From assembly GCA_905200945.1 (NCBI GenBank), contig CAJKMG010000024.1, positions 1 through 29,453 of the forward strand: DNA of 29,453 bases. The letters are read 5' to 3'. This DNA comes from an uncultured Akkermansia sp. Its GTDB lineage: Bacteria > Verrucomicrobiota > Verrucomicrobiia > Verrucomicrobiales > Akkermansiaceae. Below the pieces are notes generated by a model. That model had not been told where the DNA came from. It did no database searches and saw only the letters and a list, made by a program, of their open reading frames with translations. The position numbers were made by a program, and so were the translations under genes. Shown here piece after piece: positions 23,674-29,453 of this stretch (position 1 is the stretch's first letter; every line of letters begins with the position of its first letter).

Positions 23674-25130
23674 CAGCTCGGATCCGGTTTCCTTTTCCGC
23701 AGTGCGGGAGGCAGATCCAGGTCTTCCCCATCAAGAATGAGGGGGCGCACACGGGCAAATAGGCCGTGGCCCGCACGCTCTTCTTCTCCTTCCTCCGGAG
23801 GCAATCCTTCCTCCAGCTCCTTGATGTCAGGCATCGGGACTGACTCCAATTCCGGCTCCGCCTCCGTTTCGGAAATTTGCGCAACAGACGCGGACTCCCG
23901 GAGCGTTTCCCCTTCATCCGGAATATCGGAGACAGGCCTTACGGGCACCAGTTCCTCTTCCAATTCACGTTCATCCCTCCTGGAGACGGCAACAGGGGCG
24001 GGAAGATCCGGCTCCGGATGCCGTTCCGGTTCGTCAACCGGGGCAGGAGGAGCAGGCTGAATAATGGTTTTCCCCTCTCCGAGGAAAGATTTTTCCTCCG
24101 GCACAAGCACTGTCTGCGGCTCCGCTTCCCGCTGAAGCACAACAGACGGGGAAACAGAGGTCTCTGCCACAGGCACGGCGCCCAGCACGGTCAGGGACAG
24201 GCGGTCTTCCGGCTGCTGCTCCACGGAAGCGCCGATGTGGAGGCGCACTCCCCTTCCCAGAATTTCCGCCACACCGTCCACCAGGTCTTCCAGACGCTGC
24301 AGCGTCAGGGAACCTCCGCCGCGCACCAGAACCAGGACATCGTCCACTTCTCCCAAACGTTTTTCCAGAAAAAGCGGGGAATGCCGGACCTGGTTCAATA
24401 TATCCGCCACGGAAGCATCCGCAGACGCTTCACCCACGCCAAAGGAGCAAATCCCTTTTCCCGTTCCGGCTACGCTGAGCAGGTCGTCCAATCCCACCCG
24501 GAGCAGGTTTCCGGAAGAATTCAACAGAGACGGCACAATAAGCACGGCGCGGGCAATAAGGGCATTAACCACGGAAAAGGCTTCCAGCACCCCCTTGTCG
24601 GGATCTATGAGGCTTTCCATGGCGTCATTATCAAACCGCAGCACCATGTCGGAATACAGGGCAAGCCGGGCCAAAGCTTCATCCGCCTGGGCAGAGCGCC
24701 GTTCCCCCTCAAACCTGAAGGGGCGGATGACAACGCTGACGACATAAGCCCCCTGTTCCTTGGCCAGACGGGCCGCTTCCGGAGCTACGCCGGATCCCGT
24801 ACCCCCGCCCAGCCCGGCGACAAGAACAGTCAGCGCGCAACCTTCCAGGGCACGGAGAATGGAAGATTCGCTTTCACAGGCCGCCCGGGCTCCTACGGAG
24901 GCGTCTCCGCCGGAGCCGAGTCCTCTGGTAAGCCTGGCGCCCAGATGGACCTTGCACGGAACGGCAGAAGCGTTCAAGAGCCGGGCATCAAGATTCATGG
25001 CACAAACGGAAGCTGACTGGGGAGCCAGAAGCAGCACTTCCTCCATTACCTTGGTTCCTGCGGCCCCAATGCCGCACAGGCAGATTTTTCCGGGCAGGCC
25101 GGACGGCCCCTGGGGAGAGATTTCCAGCAT
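23673..25130 (-). CDS. ftsZ: Divergent cell-division protein FtsZ, 485 aa
   Basis: This is a tubulin-like GTPase that forms the division ring. The nucleotide loop is intact (AGLGGGTGSG, with GGGTGSG at 108-114), and VIRPFRFEGERRSAQADEAL matches the FtsZ VTxPFxFEG region. The N-terminal glycine loop is GIGAAG (20-25) instead of GVGGGGGN. The T7 loop that completes the GTPase site of the next subunit reads NLLRVGLDDL (208-217) where E. coli has GLINVDFADV, so the conserved Asn and first Asp are lost while the second Asp remains. An acidic, Pro-rich linker of about 150 residues ends in a recognisable C-terminal peptide, DLDLPPALRKRK, the FtsA/ZipA docking tail. The ATG at 25130 lies 25 nt after the ftsA stop. 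Confidence 0.9.
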   Translation of the reverse strand: MLEISPQGPSGLPGKICLCGIGAAGTKVMEEVLLLAPQSASVCAMNLDARLLNASAVPCKVHLGARLTRGLGSGGDASVGARAACESESSILRALEGCALTVLVAGLGGGTGSGVAPEAARLAKEQGAYVVSVVIRPFRFEGERRSAQADEALARLALYSDMVLRFDNDAMESLIDPDKGVLEAFSVVNALIARAVLIVPSLLNSSGNLLRVGLDDLLSVAGTGKGICSFGVGEASADASVADILNQVRHSPLFLEKRLGEVDDVLVLVRGGGSLTLQRLEDLVDGVAEILGRGVRLHIGASVEQQPEDRLSLTVLGAVPVAETSVSPSVVLQREAEPQTVLVPEEKSFLGEGKTIIQPAPPAPVDEPERHPEPDLPAPVAVSRRDERELEEELVPVRPVSDIPDEGETLRESASVAQISETEAEPELESVPMPDIKELEEGLPPEEGEEERAGHGLFARVRPLILDGEDLDLPPALRKRKPDPS

Positions 25131-25155
25131 GGTTGTTAATTTGGATAAAGGTTGA

Positions 25156-26367
25156 TCAGGAGGTCTTCTTTCCGAAGAAGCCCAGCATCCGTCCCAGCCA
25201 GCTGCGCTGCTGCGGCAGTTCGGCATCCAGAATCTGGGCATACCGTATCAGGCCTATGGCCGTGCAGTAGCGCGGATCATCCAGGTAGGAAGGCGCACCG
25301 TTTTTAACCAGCGTAGGCCGGCTGATGGCCACGCCGAACACGTGGGAGGCCAGTTCCCCCACGCCGCGCATCAGGCTGGCGCCCCCGCACAGGTAAACGC
25401 CGTGGCAGCGGTTGCCCTTGAAAGTATCCTTAGGCAGGGAAGATTTGACCAGGTTGAAAATTTCCAGCAGGCGGGAACGGATGATTTCATTCAGCACGTT
25501 GCGTTCAATGGCGGCATCCTTCATACGCCCCTCTCCGCGCACGCGCACCATCTCGTTGGTTTTCCCGGAAAAGCTGTTGGCGTCCCCTTCCGTCTTCTTG
25601 AGCAACTCCGCCTGGGCCAGCGGAATGCCGGTCATCAACGTGATGTCATTGGAAATGTGGTCGCCGCCCAGCGGCACGCATCCGGAGGCCACAAGCTGGC
25701 CGTCCAGGTAAAGCACATAGTCCGTCGTGCCCGCACCCATGTCAATAAGCAGAGCGCCCGCCTGCTTGACCTGCCTGTTGAGCACAAACTGGGCCGTGGC
25801 AATGGGGGCGAAAACCACATCCGCAATATCCAGCGGGACTTCCCGCACGCAACGGAAGGAGTTGGTAATGCGGGATTTGATTCCGTGGATGATATGGCAA
25901 TCAATGTCCAGGGTTCTTCCGGTCAATCCGGCGGGATTGGTCAGGTTCTCCTGCCCGTCCACGGAAAAGAGACCGGGCACGCGGTGCAGGACGAATTGTT
26001 CCGGCCCCAAGGCGACGTCCCGGGCGATTTCCGTCACCTCGTCCATATGCTCCTGGGAAATAATGCTTTCATCCGGGGGAAGACGGAACGTCCCCCGGTT
26101 GTTCTGCCCCACAATATGGGCTCCCGTCACGGACAGATAGACGGTCATGATATCCACGTCCGCATGGTCCTGGGCCATATTCCAGGCATCGTAAATGCAC
26201 TGGATGACCTTGGAAGTGTCTTCAATCTCTCCGCGAACCACGCCCTCGCTAGGCACCTCACCCACGCCGATGATTGTCACGGTCGCATCGGGCTTCACTT
26301 CGCCCACGACCATGCAAGTCTTGCTTGTCCCTATCTCAAGCCCTACGTGAATTTTTGTCTTAGCCAT
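25156..26367 (-). CDS. ftsA: Cell-division protein FtsA
   Basis: This actin-like ATPase tethers FtsZ filaments to the membrane. The 403-residue protein shows phosphate-1 loop HVGLEIGTSKTC (7-18), the 1C subdomain with TGAHIVGQNNRG, phosphate-2 LLIDMGAGTTDYVLY, and the adenosine motif VYLCGGASLMRGVGE. The extreme C-terminus (SWLGRMLGFFGKKTS) is the amphipathic membrane-targeting helix. The ATG at 26367 starts MAKTKIHVGLE; a TTG three codons upstream was rejected. It lies directly before ftsZ as in most dcw clusters. No ftsQ is found where expected upstream: after about 250 bp of GC-rich sequence the composition becomes foreign. Confidence 0.95.
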   Translation of the reverse strand: MAKTKIHVGLEIGTSKTCMVVGEVKPDATVTIIGVGEVPSEGVVRGEIEDTSKVIQCIYDAWNMAQDHADVDIMTVYLSVTGAHIVGQNNRGTFRLPPDESIISQEHMDEVTEIARDVALGPEQFVLHRVPGLFSVDGQENLTNPAGLTGRTLDIDCHIIHGIKSRITNSFRCVREVPLDIADVVFAPIATAQFVLNRQVKQAGALLIDMGAGTTDYVLYLDGQLVASGCVPLGGDHISNDITLMTGIPLAQAELLKKTEGDANSFSGKTNEMVRVRGEGRMKDAAIERNVLNEIIRSRLLEIFNLVKSSLPKDTFKGNRCHGVYLCGGASLMRGVGELASHVFGVAISRPTLVKNGAPSYLDDPRYCTAIGLIRYAQILDAELPQQRSWLGRMLGFFGKKTS

Positions 26368-26376
26368 GAAAGTCAA

Positions 26377-26727
26377 GGAACTATCAACGTCCTCGCACCT
26401 GATAGCACATTACTTTCCATTATTCAAGAAAGCCTGCGCGAACATACGCAGAAAACGCGGGTTTCCTCCGCGCTGCCCCGGTTCAAAGGCCTGTGGGATG
26501 GCGCACCAGGAAGTGCCTGGTATTGCGGCCGTCCACTCTCCAGCGGGGGCCTTCGCCGCGGCGCCCGCTTCCCGTAGTGTCAAACCGGAGGCCGCAGATG
26601 ACCATGAAGACGTGTCCGTTTTTGGCATAACAAAACGAGACTGGATACAAACTGTTATTTTTCTAATTATCAAACAAGTATATTCTTGTCCATTCCCAAA
26701 CAGGTGGACAAGAACATACCTCCTTCC
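26377..26727. other. Junction region between the ftsA cluster and the AT-rich block
   Basis: These 351 bases hold no gene I can name. From 26377 to about 26630 the sequence is GC-rich and could be the 3' end of a broken gene upstream of ftsA. One reverse-strand frame ends at 26410 (…RFLRMFAQAFLNNGK) and another at 26483 (…RHFLVRHPTGL); I cannot decide between them. Near 26630-26640 the sequence turns AT-rich and stays so to the window end. A long inverted repeat (26678-26719) lies in the AT-rich part. Confidence 0.5.
26678..26719 (-). terminator. 15-bp inverted repeat, terminator-like, at the end of the AT-rich gene block
   Basis: Arms 26678-26692 and 26705-26719 pair over 15 bp with one mismatch and a 12-nt loop. 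The repeat starts 9 nt after the stop of the propeller lipoprotein gene. The reverse-strand tail is TTGTTTGATAATTAG, T-rich but not a clean U-tract. It could be a terminator or part of an element end. Confidence 0.5.
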
Positions 26728-27960
26728 TTATTTAGGGACTGTAATAATCACTACCGGATTAGAATCATCCGTCAATTCTTTCAGTGCCGAAAGTTTTTCA
26801 TTTTCTGCCGCTTCAGGATTTTCTTCCAACCAGGTCATCACTTCTCCAGCATCAATAATCATTCCATATTCTCCCTGTGCACTGCATGCCTTGGGACGGA
26901 AAGCCATAAAGCCAGTCAGGTCATCTTTTATACCTTCCTTTTCGGCATACATCCGGGTAGTATTTGCCTTCCGGTCGTAGATTCCGTTAAACGTTTCCGG
27001 TTCATCTGTATACAGTCCCCGGATACACTGAAAGAAAACAGTATGATCCGTCTCAAAAATACATCCCACCAACAAGCGTTTTTCGTTATCTTTGGATTCA
27101 GTACGTGCCTCAGCGCCCCAATGCCATTTACCGGTGGAGAATGCGATATAAGGTGTCAGCTCATTTCCACTCACTGTATAAATGGTATCATTGAAATTCT
27201 CTTTGTAACGTATCTTATTATCACTCTTCCACAGGAAAGGAATACCCGCTACACTTGCCGAGGCATCTCCACTTTTAAATGTAGTCAGAATAATACCTGC
27301 ATTTCCCTGCTTTTTGACGCTGATACTGTTTATGTCATCTACTCCTCTATTAGGCAAAACCGGAAGTAGACTGGGCACCGTATCCAGCTGTTCTCCCGTT
27401 TCATTAAATAACAGCAAAGCGCGCCCGTTATCACCTACAATATTACCGTAACGACCTATTATCACGGAATCTGTAAAGCTGAAATCACTCGGTGAATCCG
27501 GGGGGGTAGGTATCGTTACACCACCACGGTAATTACCTTGCAAATCATATTTCTGTAACTTACCGGGTCTGCGCATAAAATAAAGCAGACCGTTTACATC
27601 ATTATAAGTAGGCGCCGCAGTTGAATAAGCTTCCGGATCATCGCCCAAATGTCCCACTTTGCTTAAAAACTTACCGCTCTCTTTATCAAAGATAAAACAA
27701 GTTTGACGTGAAAAGACAACAATCTCTTTATCCAGTAACAGAATATTCGGACTTCCACCTACCAGACACGAATCGGTTGTTTCTAATGGAACATAGCGTA
27801 CATCGCTTCCTAATTCCGAAAGTTTCAATTCGGCAGGCTTTTCCATAGCTCCCGCCACATCAATAGAACATAGTTCATCGTCAGCCGACGATTGCGGAGT
27901 ACCGGTACAAGCCGACACCAAACAAGATAAGCCCGTGGCATACAACCATCCTTTTCTCAT
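26728..27960 (-). CDS. 6-bladed beta-propeller lipoprotein (DUF4934-like), Bacteroidota type
   Basis: The 410-residue protein has a lipoprotein signal (MRKGWLYATGLSCLVSAC, Cys18) followed by SIDVAGAMEKPAELKLSELG and DVRYVPLETTDSCLVG. That opening is characteristic of the DUF4934/6-bladed beta-propeller lipoproteins abundant in Bacteroides. Propeller strand repeats follow: ILLLDKEIVVFSRQTCFIFD, KFLSKVGHLGDDPEAY, LQKYDLQGNYRGGV. The protein is probably displayed on the outer membrane or periplasmic face; no activity is known. Base composition is much more AT-rich than the ftsA side, and there is no Shine-Dalgarno, as usual in Bacteroidota. It is last of three same-strand genes, about 100 nt after a second propeller lipoprotein. 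Confidence 0.83.
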   Translation of the reverse strand: MRKGWLYATGLSCLVSACTGTPQSSADDELCSIDVAGAMEKPAELKLSELGSDVRYVPLETTDSCLVGGSPNILLLDKEIVVFSRQTCFIFDKESGKFLSKVGHLGDDPEAYSTAAPTYNDVNGLLYFMRRPGKLQKYDLQGNYRGGVTIPTPPDSPSDFSFTDSVIIGRYGNIVGDNGRALLLFNETGEQLDTVPSLLPVLPNRGVDDINSISVKKQGNAGIILTTFKSGDASASVAGIPFLWKSDNKIRYKENFNDTIYTVSGNELTPYIAFSTGKWHWGAEARTESKDNEKRLLVGCIFETDHTVFFQCIRGLYTDEPETFNGIYDRKANTTRMYAEKEGIKDDLTGFMAFRPKACSAQGEYGMIIDAGEVMTWLEENPEAAENEKLSALKELTDDSNPVVIITVPK

Positions 27961-28002
27961 AATTCTTCGTGTGTTTCAGATTCAACATTTATAACATCTC
28001 TG

Positions 28003-28010
28003 CAAATAAA
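28003..28010 (-). promoter_or_regulatory. Possible Bacteroidota-type -7 box
   Basis: The reverse strand reads TTTATTTG, one mismatch from the Bacteroidota -7 consensus TAnnTTTG, 42 nt upstream of the ATG at 27960. I see no clear -33 TTG box at the right distance. Confidence 0.25.
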
Positions 28011-28018
28011 CTAATATT

Positions 28019-28036
28019 TTTAGTTTTAAAACTAAA
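28019..28036. repeat. Perfect 18-bp AT-rich palindrome
   Basis: TTTAGTTTTAAAACTAAA is a perfect palindrome between the two propeller genes, 26 nt after the stop at 28063 and just upstream of the possible -7 box. It could be an operator or a weak hairpin. Confidence 0.5.
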
Positions 28037-28062
28037 GTTCATCGTTAAAGAAGTGAAAAGGC

Positions 28063-29166
28063 TTATTTAAAACACGACTTTTCACACAATTCCTTCTTAT
28101 TGATTATGAACAGTGATTGATTATTCTCTATATTTTCACAATCTTCCAACGCCATTATAAGTTTATCCTTATCTACTTTGAGAAAAGAAGCTAAACGATA
28201 TTTTCCTCCATTCACTTCTGCCGGTAGAATATAAGTAGTTGTATTATGAGTTTCCTTATTATACAGAGTCAACCTTACCGAGTCCTCACAAGAGAAAACA
28301 AAATAAAGATAGTTCTCTTCTTCATAAACATACCTGATAAGCGTTGCCAACTTTTGGTTTTCAGGCTTATTTACATAATCAATTAAGTCATAAACATCTT
28401 TATTGAGGCGCTCCACTGCCGGAATAGCATATTCCCCGAAGTTTACGAGATATTTAGGCTGAACCATACTATCATTTACTACCGCATAGATTGTATCACT
28501 CAAAGCTTCCCAATAAGTGATAAAACCACCATTATCATCACAATTCATAAAATCAAATAGTAGAAATCCGGTGTGAAGCGAATGGCCCTCCAGTGTCTGA
28601 GTTATCGTATATTTTTCATCCAACAATGAAAGGGCCGGCGTCACATACCCTGGAGTTCCATTAAAGCTATTCTTTGCTATATATTTATTTTTCCCATAAG
28701 GACGGATAAGCTGAGGAACACATTCTACATCCGATTTTTTTACAGTCTTTTCCGTACGCAAATAACGACCGGAAGGAGCAAAAAACAATACTCGACCCTG
28801 ATTAAAATCATAAATACATAATTCTTCATTCTTAATAAAGAAAGAAGATAAATTCACATACTCCTTATTACCTTGTCCTATTCCGGATATGTTATATAAG
28901 TAATTACCCTCCGTATCAAACGTCAATATTTTATTTCTGGACCGTATAAAGTATTTGTCCTTAACCTGATCTATCGACACGATGTCATACAACAAAGAAG
29001 AGTCCGATGTCTCAAGCGGGATTATTCTGCCTCGCTGTAAAGGCAGTTCTACACTCTGCTCTACATCAACAAATATTTCGTTACTAAAATCAGAAGATGA
29101 TTTAGTAGCGGTACAACTATATAGCAATGCTGTTATGCATAAAGTTAACATTATAGTTCTATTCAT
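28063..29166 (-). CDS. 6-bladed beta-propeller lipoprotein, Bacteroidota type
   Basis: The ATG at 29166 gives 367 residues starting with a lipoprotein signal (MNRTIMLTLCITALLYSC, Cys18). The frame's earlier ATG adds nine residues (MLNYINYYD) before the signal and is less likely. The mature part opens like its neighbour: EIFVDVEQSVELPLQRGRII, then PLETSDSSLLYDI. It continues with propeller-type strands such as KYFIRSRNKILTFDTEGNYL, LCIYDFNQGRVLFFAPSGRYL and VRLTLYNKETHNTTTYILP. The two proteins share the PLETxDS motif and are probably distant paralogues. Composition is very AT-rich. The gene begins 81 nt after the end of an O-antigen-ligase-family gene on the same strand, so an operon is likely. 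Confidence 0.82.
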   Translation of the reverse strand: MNRTIMLTLCITALLYSCTATKSSSDFSNEIFVDVEQSVELPLQRGRIIPLETSDSSLLYDIVSIDQVKDKYFIRSRNKILTFDTEGNYLYNISGIGQGNKEYVNLSSFFIKNEELCIYDFNQGRVLFFAPSGRYLRTEKTVKKSDVECVPQLIRPYGKNKYIAKNSFNGTPGYVTPALSLLDEKYTITQTLEGHSLHTGFLLFDFMNCDDNGGFITYWEALSDTIYAVVNDSMVQPKYLVNFGEYAIPAVERLNKDVYDLIDYVNKPENQKLATLIRYVYEEENYLYFVFSCEDSVRLTLYNKETHNTTTYILPAEVNGGKYRLASFLKVDKDKLIMALEDCENIENNQSLFIINKKELCEKSCFK

Positions 29167-29247
29167 ATCATAATAATTTATATAATTAAGCATTTATCTT
29201 ATCTAAATCTCATTTATTTACAATTTATTGATTCGAACTTTTTATAA

Positions 29248-29453
29248 TTACTTTTCCAATTCCTTTGCTATTTCCTCTACCTCCCTGCGCATCTCCTCAA
29301 TAGCCGTGGAATGAACTTTAGGTACTTTCATCAGTACTATTCGTTTCATCTCCTCAAACTTCTCCCTATTCAGAAATTCCGGATCGGCATATAACTTTGC
29401 CAGCAAATAGTAAGGATAAATCCGCCCGGGCAAACGATGGACCGAAGCCAGAA
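29248..29453 (-). CDS. O-antigen ligase family protein, C-terminal end only (5' part outside window)
   Basis: The frame is open to the window edge, so only about 67 C-terminal residues are seen: LASVHRLPGRIYPYYLLAKL, then a helix with NREKFEEMKRIVLMKVPKVH and a final STAIEEMRREVEEIAKELEK. From memory this is the conserved C-terminal tail of Bacteroides O-antigen-ligase/Wzy-type polytopic membrane proteins, whose last part is a small TPR-like helical domain on PGRxYPxYLLAKLY. The membrane part, and hence proof of function, is outside the window. It is the first visible gene of the AT-rich three-gene block. Confidence 0.7.
   Translation of the reverse strand, partial: LASVHRLPGRIYPYYLLAKLYADPEFLNREKFEEMKRIVLMKVPKVHSTAIEEMRREVEEIAKELEK

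Noticed and set aside
23877..25016. 379-residue + strand open frame
   Set aside because: It is antisense to ftsZ, rich in Gly, Arg and His, with no domain.
25342..26577. 411-residue + strand open frame
   Set aside because: It is antisense to ftsA and continues into the junction region; no family resemblance.
26483..26640. Reverse frame ending RHFLVRHPTGL as the C-terminus of FtsQ
   Set aside because: The LRFD segment vaguely recalls FtsQ, but a second frame is equally open and the 5' part is missing, so I do not name it.
1..29453. CRISPR array, rRNA, tRNA or insertion sequence
   Set aside because: I saw no regularly spaced repeats, no rRNA-like or complete tRNA-like segments and no transposase or integrase sequence in any frame.

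Overview
The window looks like the chromosome of a Verrucomicrobiota bacterium close to Akkermansia. The basis is recognition, not a search: a GC-rich backbone, a strongly divergent FtsZ placed directly after FtsA, a BatA/VWA membrane-protein pair, an SHD1-domain secreted protein, a DUF6056 membrane protein, a carboxynorspermidine-dehydrogenase-type enzyme, and few good Shine-Dalgarno sequences. Roughly the last 2.8 kb differs sharply: it is AT-rich and its proteins look like those of Bacteroides/Bacteroidota.

Layout. 1-1,230: the 3' end of a GH108-type phage-like muramidase, a strong shared terminator, and two small reverse-strand orphan genes; this may be the edge of a prophage or a decayed one. 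1,569-7,635 (+): parB, a glutaminyl-cyclase-like M28 lipoprotein, and two large membrane-anchored VWA proteins joined by an ATGA overlap. 7,686-12,569: an SHD1-domain secreted protein whose peptidase-like domain has lost its metal motif (-), a small membrane protein with its own promoter (+), a bile acid:sodium symporter-like carrier and tyrS (-), a histidine-rich secreted peptide (-), and a DUF486 membrane protein (-). 12,588-16,320 (-): oppA-oppB-oppC, tightly packed and without the ATPase genes; OppA carries an extra segment of about 85 residues. 16,589-20,185: a periplasmic thioredoxin-fold protein (-), carboxynorspermidine/saccharopine dehydrogenase (+) with a strong terminator, and a secreted metallophosphoesterase (+).

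20,311-26,367 (-): two secreted proteins of unknown function that overlap by 17 nt, a polytopic DUF6056 protein, ftsZ and ftsA. Read in the direction of transcription the order is ftsA, ftsZ, DUF6056, Ig-like secreted protein, secreted protein, with very short gaps, so a cell-division operon appears to run into envelope or secreted genes. FtsZ keeps the GTP-binding GGGTGSG loop and a C-terminal conserved peptide, but its T7 catalytic loop is degenerate. FtsA keeps its ATPase motifs and its membrane-targeting helix.

26,377-29,453: upstream of ftsA, where ftsQ or ddl is normally found, there is only about 250 bp of GC-rich, possibly truncated coding sequence. The composition then switches near 26,630 to an AT-rich block with a 15-bp inverted repeat, two 6-bladed beta-propeller lipoproteins (DUF4934-like) and the C-terminus of an O-antigen-ligase-family protein, all on the reverse strand. 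This is a typical Bacteroidota gene set next to a verrucomicrobial division cluster. It is either a recent inter-phylum transfer or an assembly chimera, and is the most interesting point in the window.
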